A DNA stretch of 64,000 nt. It comes from Gongronella butleri. Lineage: Eukaryota; Mucoromycota; Mucoromycetes; Mucorales; Cunninghamellaceae. The stretch covers positions 372,001 to 436,000 of the forward strand of contig JAIWZP010000003.1 of assembly GCA_025201375.1 (NCBI GenBank), written 5' to 3'. Made by a program: the position numbers and the translations under genes. A model generated the notes under the pieces. That model made no database searches. It was given only the letters and a program-made list of their open reading frames with translations, and had not been told where the DNA came from. Positions 1 to 11,200 of this stretch are shown here, piece by piece. The first letter of the stretch is position 1. The number at the start of each line of letters is the position of its first letter.

Positions 1-1089
1 GCTCCAATTCGGCAATGGATGGCATTTGCGTGTCAATGTCCATGGCATTGTCCATTTCGGGCGTGTCATCCTCGTCATGGTCGCTGGCACCCGTGTCGTC
101 AGCCGTGGCATCCGTGTCAATGGCTGTGACGGTGCCAGGCATGTCCTCGATCTGCTCGGGTGGTGCATCCGACGAGTCAAAGATGATTTTGCCGTCGTGA
201 TCCAGGCTCAAGACGTTCAAAAGCAGTCCACGCGCACCGCCCTCGTCGAAATCAGCCGACGTCTTTTTAAAAAGCGGGTCCACCGAGAAATCCACCTCGA
301 GCTTTTTGTTGGCAATCTGCGAAAAGTCCTTGAGCAACGTCTTTTCCGACCGTGTCGCCTAAAAAAACAAATACAGCCATTGAGCATCCAATGGCGAGCT
401 TATTTTTTTTTTCCTTCTTACACGTCGTCGTGTCCTCTTTTCTTGTTCTTGGTCGCCATCGTCCGTGTCATCTGGAAAGATTTGGAAGAAAAATGAGAAA
501 ATGGACCATAGAACGCGCTTTTGCCACTCTTTGCTCTTCTTTTTTCGCTTACTGCCAGCGTGGTCCGACAAGCCCGTGAGCAATTTGCCGGTTTCCGAGG
601 CGACAGAGTCGACGCGCGAAGTGTAAATCTTGACGCAGCCGTCCAATGTGCATGACGCCCTTTGAAAATTGATCGAATCGCCCTCGCGGATGAACGCCAT
701 CTCGTGAAAGTAATCGATCAGCGCAAAGTTCCAGCTGTTGGTCGCGTTGATTTTCTGGAAACAATGAAAAAAATAAGACTTGGCCGACATTTTCTTTGTT
801 TTTATCGTCTTACATTGTCGGTGGCCATTTTGAGCCATTCCTCAAAGTTGGAGTACATTTGCTCGGGCGACACGGTGGGCAGCGCATTGACCTCGAGTGG
901 GATGAGCGTCTGGTTGTTTGAGTCGCTGCTGGTATTAGCAGGATGGTTGCTGGCAAGTGCCTGGCGAGACAACAGCGACCGCCGCAGCCGATCTCCTTGC
1001 CCATCCGACCGTCGATCTTGTCGTGAGCGCTTACGGCTGCCTCGGTCCTGCGTGTCGCGTCGTGGGCTGTCAGGCATGGGCCGCGTCAT
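1..1089 (-). CDS. BRN1: Condensin complex subunit 2 (Brn1/CAP-H/Barren), 3' end cut by the window
   Basis: Kleisin subunit of condensin, which bridges the Smc2/Smc4 heads during mitotic chromosome compaction. Exons on the minus strand: 1089-814, 754-553, 471-422 and 358 to beyond position 1, all joined in frame by GT-AG introns. The first exon carries a charged N-terminus and then the Barren motif EEWLKMATDN. The second has NSWNFALIDYFHEM and TLDGCVKIYTSRVDS, the most conserved block of the family. The last has KTLLKDFSQIANKKLEVDFS and an FDEGGARGLL motif, then an acidic stretch rich in Asp. Only about the first 295 residues are present; the C-terminal Smc2-binding part lies outside. The start is the first ATG ahead of conserved sequence, about 120 bp from a CCAAT/CACGTG pair. 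Family assignment is firm. The 50-nt third exon rests on phase logic. Confidence 0.93.
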
Positions 1090-1209
1090 GAAAGAAAAAA
1101 AAAAAGTGAAGAAGAAAAAGTAAACAGGGGAAAAAGAGCAAAAAAAAATTCAGGAAACCGCAAAAGGGTCGCCAGTTAAAAAAGTCATTGACGCGCGCCA
1201 TCCATTCTG

Positions 1210-1229
1210 ATTGGCCGGCAAATCACGTG
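1210..1229. promoter_or_regulatory. Inverted CCAAT box and CACGTG E-box upstream of the condensin gene
   Basis: ATTGG at 1210-1214 is a CCAAT box on the minus strand, and CACGTG lies at 1224-1229, about 120-140 bp upstream of the condensin start codon at 1089. Both are standard fungal promoter elements (HAP complex and bHLH sites). Their role here is inferred from position. Confidence 0.4.
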
Positions 1230-3452
1230 CTTTGGTCAGCATAGAAACAGGTCGTAAGCAAGCAATTGGGACACCATTTTATCGTTTTAACCGTGTCCTT
1301 GTGCTTTTAATGCCATGCAAACAAAAGTTAACATGGTAGACAATGACTTGCCATTTTGTAGAGGCCCATTTTCTTGATATGAGATCAAAAATTTGCTTGA
1401 AATTAAAATGATATTTCGTGACAAAAGTGACCAAATGCGATTTATATTTTTGAAGCGCGTTTTTGACCCGTTCATGATCCAAAACGTTGGTTCACAGAAC
1501 GTAGCGAAAAGGAGCGCGCTGTCCATTGCTTTCAAACAAACTCGTGGTTGTGCCTGTAGTCCTGCTCGTTTGATTACCAAAGACCAACTTCATATAAAAT
1601 CAGCGATTCTGCCATTTTCTCGACAGGTATCTAGCCAACTCGCCTTTGCCAATGCTGTGTGACATCTTTGTCGCTTGAGCTTTTTAATGAGATCTTCTGT
1701 GATTCCTTGGGATGCCTGAGTGCCGAGCAATTGTAATTTTCAAAAATGGCGAAAAATCACAGGGTGACCCCTGGCTCGCGGAAAATCCGAAATTCAACCT
1801 GGCTCAATCTGCATGAATTTTGACCCAGGGGTGGACGTTTTGCTATTTCCAACGAATTTCGAATAAAAAAAAGGAAATAATTGGCTGGATCAGCCGTAAA
1901 GTGCATTTGACGTCTCATTTTAAAATCGTGGTTACTCGACGACGAATTGCCGTGGGGCTTTGAAACTGGCAATACGCGCAGAGCGCGCCTTGATCTTTTC
2001 GTGGGTGCCCGTGATCAATGTAAAAATGATGCGTGATTTGCCGAATTGGACGTGACAAAAGTTTATATGTACTTTGACCTTGCAATTGCTCTTTCTTGAA
2101 CTGATTGTACATGCAAGTCGCCATTGGTGATTTGACACGCGCCGATCGTGGTTTCCCGGTGGTGGCGCCGGCGCTGCTCCAGGGCATATTTTGGCAGAGC
2201 TGGTCGTGGTCAAAGTTTCATCATTAAGTGCTCATATCTCGAATTTGAGTAGATCAACCCACTCGTTTGATGCTACTTTTACTGGAAAAGAGACCCGGAT
2301 CTACCAAATAGTCAAAGGTGAAGCAGATCGGAGGACCACTATTTTTATTTTTTCGTGTGATCGACGAAATCGGCTGTTTCACGCGCGCGCGTGCTTACTC
2401 ACTTTTAATGCATCCGATGTGCCCGCGCATCAAGTCTACAAGAATTTTACACCCCAGTGATGGCCAATTGCATGCTTTGGAACGTGATTCTTGCGCGTAT
2501 TTTCACGGGTGACCTGTCATTTTGTGCCTTTTTCGAGAAAAGCAAGCCACGGCGGGCTCGAAAAATAGAACAGCCAATCATTGCCTCTTTTAAGCATCTT
2601 AGACATTTTGATTGGTTCGGAGTGTCGGCGGCCGAATTGCCGAAAGTCGGCGATGTCTTGAACCAAGCACTAAAATTTTCATGTTACGGCCATACGACTA
2701 TGAAAGCGCCAGATCCCGTCCGATCTCTGCAGCGATCCATAGTACGGCCTGGTTAGTACTGCAGTGAGAGATCATGCGGGAATACCAGGTGCTGTAATTT
2801 TTTTTTGTCAAATGGTCCAATTTACTTCAAATTGTCCTTTTTTTGCTTTTTTTCAACTTGTGCCACGCGTCGCACTCAAGCGAGATGCCTCGACAACCTT
2901 TTTTTGGGGTGATCTCCTTGTGGAGACGCGTTTCAAGGTGAAATGGGCGTGCATGATCTGACTAAATAGCTGTTTCTGTGCCATTTTGTGAATGTCATCT
3001 TGCTTTCTCTCTTTTGTTCTTTTGTGTAACCTGTGTGGCTTCCCCGGTTCATGAATGAGCTGGGCATCACGCTTGGAAAGCACATCATGGTCAGTCCAGG
3101 CCCAGTGAAATGGCCAGTGTCCGCGTGGAGCGCGTCCATATGCAAAGCGACGCGCTTTGCCCAAAACAGATGACCAAATTAGGCAACCCAGGCGCATGGG
3201 CGTTGCGCGCGTATACAAAAGAAGCCTGTGTCTTTTTCGTTCACTTTTTTTTTTCTTTCATTTGTTTGTTCGGCCACGAAATCCTCCCTTTCCACTCGTT
3301 TTTCCATCTCATCCTGACGCCAAGAGTGGGCACCGATTCATTTTTTCTTTTATTTTTTTTCTTCTCGCTCGACGTGTGCTTTCAACTTTTTTTGTCTCTT
3401 GTTCATGCACGCCCTTGCGACGTTGGCACGGGAATTTTTTTAAAACATCAGA
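1230..3452. other. Intergenic region without a recognisable gene
   Basis: About 2.2 kb between the condensin and membrane-protein genes. Reading frames are short, lack any family signature and are not joined by convincing splice sites. The middle (1260-2000) is AT-rich. The last 250 bp is T-rich and contains a TATA-like element and presumably the 5' leader of the next gene. Confidence 0.5.
3212..3220 (+). promoter_or_regulatory. TATA-like element upstream of the membrane-protein gene
   Basis: TATACAAAA at 3212-3220, followed by a pyrimidine-rich leader of about 230 nt before the ATG at 3453. The match is good but not perfect. Confidence 0.35.
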
Positions 3453-5617
3453 ATGGCATCCAATGGCACGTCATCGTCGTCGGTGTCGATTGGGTATGCG
3501 TCGTACCAGCAGCAATACCTTGGCTCCGGGGACTATGCACCCAACGACGTGGCGTCGATGGTGCTGTTTTTCTCGATTATTGTGTTGCTTGTTGTGTCGT
3601 TTGCGTTTTACTTTTGGTTTACCGAGTGGTACAAGATTGCGCCGCAGCAGCGGCACGAAGAGGGCCTGGAGCGGCAAAAGGAGGTTGACCTGCTCGTCGA
3701 CAATATCAAGGACCAGGTCAAGGCGGCGTTCAAACTGCCTATTTTGTCTCTGGCGATGATTTTTTATCATGGCGCGTTCTTTGCACCGGCTTATCCGCCA
3801 TTATTACTGCACCACCACCACCACCAGCCGTCGCCTATCTCGAAATCGCCATCATACTATTACCCGGCTGGCTCACCCACGCAAATGTTGCAAATGTCGT
3901 CGCCCTTACCATGGCACGCTTCAAAGCCGCCGCAGCAACCATCGCCGCCACATCTTGCGAGTCTCGCGACATACCTTGCGCCGCCGCCTCCCGCGGCTAC
4001 GGCGACCCGCACAACCATTGTATCGCGCGAACAGCACAATGTGTGGGCGCACCGCTTCCACCATGCATTTTCGCTCGCTTTTCTCGTCGGCATCTTGGTC
4101 GCTGTGATCATGCTTCTTGTGGCCGTCGGGCAACCGGCCGTGCCATCGACCTCGGCCACATTGCAGGCGGCCCTATTTCTCCTTGTGCTGTGCATCAATC
4201 TGTTTTTAATCACGCGGCAGCGGTTTTATTATCGGCAGCGCAAGCAGCTGTTTGGCGATGATGACGCGCACATGAATGCCATCTACAAGACACATTTTGA
4301 CGATTGGGACCACACGCTGGCCAATTGGATCCAGCTCGCCATCCTCGTCATCGAGTTTTTCCAGCTGCTCACTTTTCCCTTGCGGGATCTCATCACCGTC
4401 AATTCATTCGCTTCGTCCGCGTCCACCGCGTCCTCTTCATCATCATCTTCATCCTCCTTTTCGCGCTTCATGTCCCTTTTGCTCAATGCTGGCGGGCTAA
4501 TGCCGGACATGCGCACACCCGTCTGGTACACTTATACCCTGTGGTCGACTTTTATCGTCACCGCCATCAGCCTCCTCGTCGCCATCTTGGTCCACGGCCT
4601 CAACACCTGGCAGCCTTACAAAGTGCCCAACCGCTGGGTCCGATGGTGCCTACCTGTTGCTGTAAGAACGCGTCTTTTATTGACTTTTTCTGATTTTTTA
4701 CGCGTTCATCCCGATTCACGTGCTCAATTTCATTTTTATCTATTGTAGACGCTCCTTTACATCCCTGTCTTGGTTCGTGCATGCCTCATTGGCAATTTCA
4801 ATGGCGCGCGTAAAGACTCATTTCCTTGTTTTTCTTTGTTTTTTTTGGATGTAGACGACATTTGTAAGCTCGGCGGCGTGCCAGTCCCTGAATGTGGCGA
4901 CCAATGACTATGCACCGACGCTGCGATGCCATGCAGACAATATTTCGCAACAATTGTATCTTTGGATGTCCCTGATCGGCTATGTAATTGCTTACTTTCT
5001 GATGACCATGTTCCTTACGAGCTACGAGCGCATCCCCCTGCGAAATGAAATTGCCTTCAAGTCCATCAGCGTCGCTTTCATCAAAAATATGGGCAAGTTC
5101 ATGTTTTTTTTTTAAAAAAAAAAAAGGGAATGACGTGACGCTGACGCCATTTTTGATCTACCAGGCTTGCTTCTTGCTATTGTGTTTTTACTTGTCGAAT
5201 CGACGACCAACAAAAATAGGTTGCGCGCCATTCTGTCCATCATCATTCTGCTGACGATGATCTGCTACAACATCAAAACACGACCATGCTACGTGGACAA
5301 GGTAATTTTTTCGTGTGACGCGTCAGCATTTTCTAATCTTTTGGTTTTAGGTCAACTTTTTTCGCACTGCGTCGTTCAGCTGCATCTTGTGGACCTCTGT
5401 TCTTGTAGCGATCCTCAGCGACACGAATGCTGCGCAGAATTTGAGCCCATTGACTGTGATTTGCGTGATTGTTGGCGGCTGGATCCTCATCATCCTATTA
5501 TTTATTGCCTTGTATTGCATCTATTATCGCACATCGACCAAGGCATCCACAGCATCCACACACGGGGATTCCTCATCAACTTCTTCCTCATCCTCTGCCT
5601 CAATAGATTGTACATAA
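3453..5617 (+). CDS. Multi-pass membrane protein of unknown function
   Basis: I do not recognise the family. Proposed exons: 3453-4661, 4749 to about 4772, 4855-5092, 5165-5301 and 5351-5617, giving roughly 620 residues. The protein has about ten hydrophobic segments: one near residues 32-53, several between 200 and 385, and a cluster in the last exons (for example LYLWMSLIGYVIAYFLM and VIVGGWILIILLFIALY). A His/Pro-rich loop (residues 110-180) and a Ser-rich loop (near 320-335) separate them. The tail is Ser/Thr-rich, consistent with a cytosolic end. The second exon is uncertain: running it to 4809 breaks the frame, whereas a GTTCGT donor after 4772 keeps it. The intron 5093-5164 appears to use a GC donor (GCAAGT). 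A transporter or sensor role is possible but not supported. Confidence 0.7.
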
Positions 5618-6713
5618 TTATTAAAGCTCGCAAAAGTCGGTCGCCGCTTGACACGGTCGATGGAAATCTCAATTTTCTTGACACTCCTCATCAATGGCTA
5701 CAAGGTTGTTGCAAATTGGTCAACTGCTTTGCGCGTCGCAAATAAAAAAAAAAAAAAAGAGGATAAAAAACCAAAAGGCACGGAGCCAAGGATGCATTTT
5801 TTTAAACATGCACTTGTGGTCAGCTTACATTGACCAACATCGTTGCACGGATCTTGCTTGTAGATATGTTTTTTATTAATATCAAAATTGTATGAATGTT
5901 GGCGCTAGATCAACGAAAACGCACCACCTTCGCGATTCCTCGTTGCATCTCGCGTCTCTCATGCTTCTTCATGTGTGGTTAAAATTTTGACTCTCTGCCG
6001 CGCTTCGTCGTTTAGAAACGACGCGTCTCGTCAAAGTTGCATAAATCCGGCACAGTTCAGCAAAAATTCGTCGCCCTCGCGTTTCCTTAGCATATATCGC
6101 GTCTTTGACGATTGCTCTTGTGTTGTTTAAAGTTGGAATGTCTGACACGCTTCGTTGTTGAGAATTGAACGCGTCTCATAAAAATTGCATAAATTGGGCA
6201 CAAGCTCAGGAACCCCCCATCGCCCCTTGCGTTTCCTCGGCACATTACGAAAAAGAAACGACCAACAACGATCACATCCCAATGCTTGCAGATAACACCA
6301 CGCAAGGTTCAATGGGCATGATCAAAAAACCGCCAAAAACGGTTAAAAAAGTCCTGTCGCAGGTTGACTTTCTTTTTTTGTTGCACTCTTTGATGTGCAA
6401 TGTCGTCTCAGGACTTTGTGATTAGCAATTTTTTTGTCGCATTACGTAAACCTCGCTACGCAAAGCGCTCGATTGACAATGGACGCATCAAGTACACCTA
6501 AAAATCATCACCCATGATTATTGTAGAGAAAAACTTGCTCAGCTGGTCCCAAATTTGAACCAGACAAGTGGACTTTTTGGCAAATACACTCGGATGTGCA
6601 CGTATTTGAGCGGCTAGTACACAATGCAGCATTTCATAGGTAAAACGAGCATTGCTGCGGCAAGCGCGTATTTTATCAATTCAAAGGCAACTTTTTTTTT
6701 TCAGGGAAAGAAT
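5618..6713. other. Intergenic region between convergent genes
   Basis: Lies between the 3' ends of the membrane-protein gene and the dehydrogenase gene. It contains a degenerate tandem repeat (5929-6243, listed separately), A-rich runs and no supportable reading frame. Confidence 0.5.
5929..6243. repeat. Degenerate tandem repeat, period about 147 bp
   Basis: Two full diverged units and a partial third. The landmark CGCTTCGT occurs at 6001 and again at 6148. The landmark resembling CTCGCGTTTCCT occurs near 5931, 6077 and 6227. Between them both units contain a TTGCATAAAT block followed by GGCAC. A related partial copy lies at 47593-47674. Confidence 0.55.
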
Positions 6714-7855
6714 CTATTTGCTGTAGTCGTAGAAGCCCTTGCCAGACTTGCGGCCAAGATGGCCCTGCTGCACCAAGTCGTTCAGGGCCTTGGATGCCGC
6801 GACCAAGACAGGGTCGATTTTGCCGTCTTTTGCCCAGCCGTCATTGATGAATTTCATGGTGTCCAAGCCGACGAACTGGCGAAAGAGAGAGAGAAAAGCG
6901 CGTGAGTCCATATTTTCATGGGGGAGGATCTTTCAAAAAAAAAAAAAAAAACTTACATCCGCCAATTCAAAGGGACCCATGGGCATACCGGCGCCGAGCT
7001 TCATGGCCGTGTCAATGTCTTGCACGGACGCATCGCCACGGTCGTACAGGCGGAAAGCCTCAAACATATAAGGCACCAGCAGACGGTTCACAATGAAACT
7101 AGCATAAAAAAAAACAAAAATCAGCGTGTTTGCCCTCCCTTCCCTCCCCCCTTTTTTTTTTCTTTCCATTGCAGTCCAATTGCGCTTTACCCTGGAGTGT
7201 CCTTGCACGAGACGGGCGTCTTGCCGACCTTTTTCGAGAAATCGTAGAGCGATTGGAAGACGTCATCGGTGACATTGTCTGTGCGCACGACCTCGACGAG
7301 TTTCATGGCGGGGACGGGGTTGAAAAAGTGGAGGCCAGCGAAGCGTGTTTGGCGGTCGGCGGACGTGGCGTTGGCGATGGCCGTGATGGGCAAGGACGAC
7401 GTGTTTGAGCAAAAGATGGTATCCTTGGCGGCGGCCTTGTCGAGGGCGGCAAACAACTTTTGCTTGACATCCATGTTTTCGACAATGGCTTCGACGACGA
7501 GGTCAGCGTCAGCGACGGCCGACTCTGCCTGCGTGGCCGTACGGATGTTGCCCATGACCTTGTCGATGAATTGCTGCTGCTGTTGGTCGTCATCGGCGTG
7601 CTTCTTGCGCGCGACGCGCTTGAGCGAGGAAGCGATGATCTTTTGTCCATTGGCAATGGCCGCGTCGGACGTGTCGACCATGGTCACCTGGCAATTGGCC
7701 TGCGCGGCCACTTGCACAATACCAGAGCCCATGAGGCCCGCACCGATGACCGTGACGCGCTGAATATCCTTGAGCACCGCGCGACTCGTCGAAAAATACG
7801 CCTTGTTGGCAAGCGACACGGCCGTCGCGCGCTTCAAAAACATAGAGGACAACAT
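6714..7855 (-). CDS. 3-hydroxyacyl-CoA dehydrogenase, mitochondrial (HADH type)
   Basis: NAD-dependent oxidation of L-3-hydroxyacyl-CoA to 3-ketoacyl-CoA in fatty-acid beta-oxidation, or the related hydroxybutyryl-CoA reaction. Exons (minus): 7855-7191, 7098-6957, 6875-6714; 322 residues, close to the usual 300-315 plus a presequence. The N-terminus is basic with hydroxylated residues and reads as a mitochondrial targeting peptide (about residues 1-28). The Rossmann motif is [13 protein letters not shown]. Further on come the [10 protein letters not shown] block and the catalytic-His segment [19 protein letters not shown]. The C-terminal domain has [24 protein letters not shown] and a closing [14 protein letters not shown], all typical of the family. 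All introns are GT-AG and phases agree. Chain-length specificity cannot be read from the sequence. Confidence 0.95.
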
Positions 7856-8106
7856 TTTTTTGTATTTGAAAAAGTGGGTACCACGCGTAAAAGAGAGAGA
7901 AAAAAAAGAAAAGAAAAAGGGCGGAAAAAGATAGCTAAAATGCAAGATGGGCGTATTTTTACTGGCCGCCCTTGCAATTGAATATTGGTCATCGAGACGG
8001 ATTCACGGATTCACGTGCCGTGCAAGGTAATAAGTGTTTCACAAAGCTTACTGATGGCCCAATTCGTGCCCCGCTCCCTCTTTTTCCAAAATGAAAGCAA
8101 AAAGGC

Positions 8107-8107
<1 letters not shown>

Positions 8108-8139
<32 letters not shown>
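8108..8139. repeat. Poly-A homopolymer (32 A)
   Basis: An uninterrupted run of 32 A on the plus strand. In the sense of the neighbouring minus-strand gene it is a poly-T starting about 70 nt after the stop codon, so it lies in the presumed 3' UTR or just beyond. Confidence 0.8.
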
Positions 8140-8143
<4 letters not shown>

Positions 8144-8206
8144 TTCAATGATGGTTGTTTTACATGTTTGCTGAAAGAAAATAAAAAGACTACAAGACGA
8201 ATACGC

Positions 8207-11200
8207 TTATTTAAGGTTGTAAGCTTCTGATATCCTTCGTAGAGCGCGTGCCGTGGCGTCCTGGGGCGATGCGGCGCTATTGCTGCTGACGCGCAGCGCG
8301 TAAACGAGCTGGACAATGGCATCTTCAATGTCATTGAGCTCAACACGGCGGCGCTGGGCAAAGGTGGTGTCGACTTGGATGATGCCTTTGATCTGTTTGA
8401 GGCATTTCTGGAAAACCTGAGCATTTTGGAAGCTTTCGCGCTGCGACGCGGCGCCAAGGCGGTACGAGTCGATCTGCTGGCATAGGTCGGCCATGTTGGA
8501 GTTTGCGCGGTTCATCTGGATCTGGGCCATGAGTGCTTTCTATTGATTTTTTTTTGTGAAAAAAAAACGAGGCATTAATGCGCTGATCTCTTTTTTTTTT
8601 TTCTTTTCTTTTTTCTTACCATCATGCCCTCGGGGTCGCCTGCGGATACGGGCGTGCTTCCACCGTCGCTGTTTTGGCCGGTGAGTTCGATGACGGTCTC
8701 TGATGTTGGGATTTTGAGCTCATGAAGGAGGATTTGCGCGTCCGGTGTGAGTTTTTGCTTTGCGGGGTACTCTGTGAGGAAGCCCATGGCCATGAAGATG
8801 GCGACGGCATTGCGGCTGGACTCGGTGGACAAGACCTCGCGATAGATGGTGCGGCGGCCAGTGATCAGATGCGTGGCGATCCATTGGCTCAGCAAGGGCA
8901 CGATGCTGCGCGGCAGTGTGGGTACACGCTCCAGCGCAGACAACGAGCACGATGTGATCCAGTAATTGTCAATTGTCGGGTAGATCAGCGACGCAAGCAG
9001 CATCAGTTGCTCGTATTGCACAGGGTCCTTTTCCATCGTCACTTGCAAATGATAGTCGTACCCATTCTCCGATTTGCGCAGCACATGCTGCGCCTCGTAC
9101 TTGGCCATCACCTCGGGCAGAACCTGCATAAAAAAAAAAAATGAAAAAAAAAAAAAAAAAACGCGCGTTAGCTAGCGCACGGCGCAATTTTTTCGTTATT
9201 TTTTTTTTTTTCGTACCTTGTCAATGTCGGCAAGAATGACAAACTCTTTTTCGAGCAATTGAACCAAGAAACGGAAGCGATCCATAAAGTCGTCCATGTT
9301 GGTCTGGTCTTCCGTGAACGAGAGGTACACGACGGCAAAAAAGGCATCCATCAGGAACGGATTGACCATCTAAAAAGGCAAAAAAAAAAAAAAAAAAAAA
9401 CATGTCAATTGCTTCCCGTGATCACTTTTTTTTTTTTTTTTACCTGGTTGGCATAGTACGAAAGAGTCATGATGTTGTCAGCGTGGTCATTGACGCGCAC
9501 ATTGGTATCGTCTGTGAGAGTTTTGCCCTCGATGATCAAGTTTTTGGCATCGTTGATCAATTTGAATGAATTGAGGACAATGGCGTCGATGTCCTCGCCG
9601 TCCTGCCAGTCCATGATGTATTGCTTGTCAATGACCTCTTGGTGAAGCCATGTGAGCAATTCCTTGATTTTGCCGATGGCGACGCCGCCGACGGCACGGC
9701 CATAGAGGATGATGGCACAGACGAGAGATACGGGCGTGACGACGAGGGCTTCACGTTGTGCGACTTGGACGCGGTTGGCGACGATGGCGGCGAGTTTTGC
9801 CTCATCGGACACGTCTTTATGGAGATTTGCCGTTTCTTGGACACTGACGACGCGACCCAGGCCAATGTCCACGGCTCCGTATTTTTTGGCGGAGTCTGCG
9901 ACGCCATTGCGGCGGTCCATGGACTGGCTGGGTCGCACGGGTGCGTGTGGAACGCCAGGCACTGAATTGGGGGCAGTGGAGGCGGCCGAGGATGGCGATG
10001 CCGAGGGAATGGACATGGATCGTTGTTGCTGTGACGATTGAGCAGTGGCCGAGGGTCTGCTTGGTAGCGACGTGGAGGCGGATGGCCTGTTTTGTTGCTG
10101 CATTTGCATTTGCATTTGTTGCTGGATGGGTTGTTGCTGGTCCAGCACCTGGTCAATCAAAAATGGCAATTCCGGCACGCTTTCGTACGAGATATTGATG
10201 GGCACCACGACAATGTCACGATGAGGCTTTCGCGGCGTGCCTGTTGTGCTGTCCACGCTCATGGTCGCGCTGGCCGGTGAATCCGGCGATGGAGGCACAT
10301 TTCCGTCGTCCATGGAGCCCGCACGTGAGGTTGCACCGGATGCACGGCTCTGGTTCGACTGCAGCGTCGATTCCATCACCATCTCCATCATCCCATCGTC
10401 AAACGCGGCTTGCAGCTTGCCTGTGCGTGACCGTGTGCGCTCAAAACAGAAAGAAAGCGCCCCGTGCTCTCGTAGCAGCACTTGCGTATAGGCCGCCGTC
10501 ACTGCAGAGCTCAGAGGCGATCGCTGCTGCTTTTCCCGCTTCACATAGTATGCACCAGCAAGGCGATAAATGTCAGAAATGGGGCCAAGCTGCGCCATCA
10601 CTAAATAAAAAACAAAAAAATGAGAATTCCCCCCTTTCGACGTGTGCATAAAAAAGTCGTCCAATTTACCCTCGTCGCACACCAATGCTGGCACAGGCAG
10701 GTGGTAGCGGATGGCGAAGTACCAGACAAGTATGGGATCAAGCACGCTCTTAGAGATGGGCACATAAACGACGCGCTTGCCAAGAATCGCGTGCCGCAGC
10801 TAAAGATGAAAAAAAAGCAAAAGAGCATGAGCAATTGGGGGGGCGCTGTTTCACCAGTTGGGCTTACATTGCGCAATTGCTCCTTGTTCACGCGGATGCT
10901 GTCAAACATGTTGTCAAACAGCGATTTGAGGAATGACCCGACAAACCAGACAAAGCCCAGCTGCGTGCGCTCGCTCATGCGTGTCAAAATACGCTGTTAA
11001 AAAGGAAAGAGGGAGAGGGAATGAGCCGCGTGCACGAGCAAAAAAAAAAAAAAAAAAAAAAAGGTGCCTTACAAGTGCTTCATTGACGGCCGTCTGCCTA
11101 GACACGCCCGCTTTTTGCGTAATCTAATGACCATAAAAAGGAAGGTGAGGGGAAAAAGAGAACGTGAGAATGTCATTTATCCTCTTTTTCCTCTCTTTTT

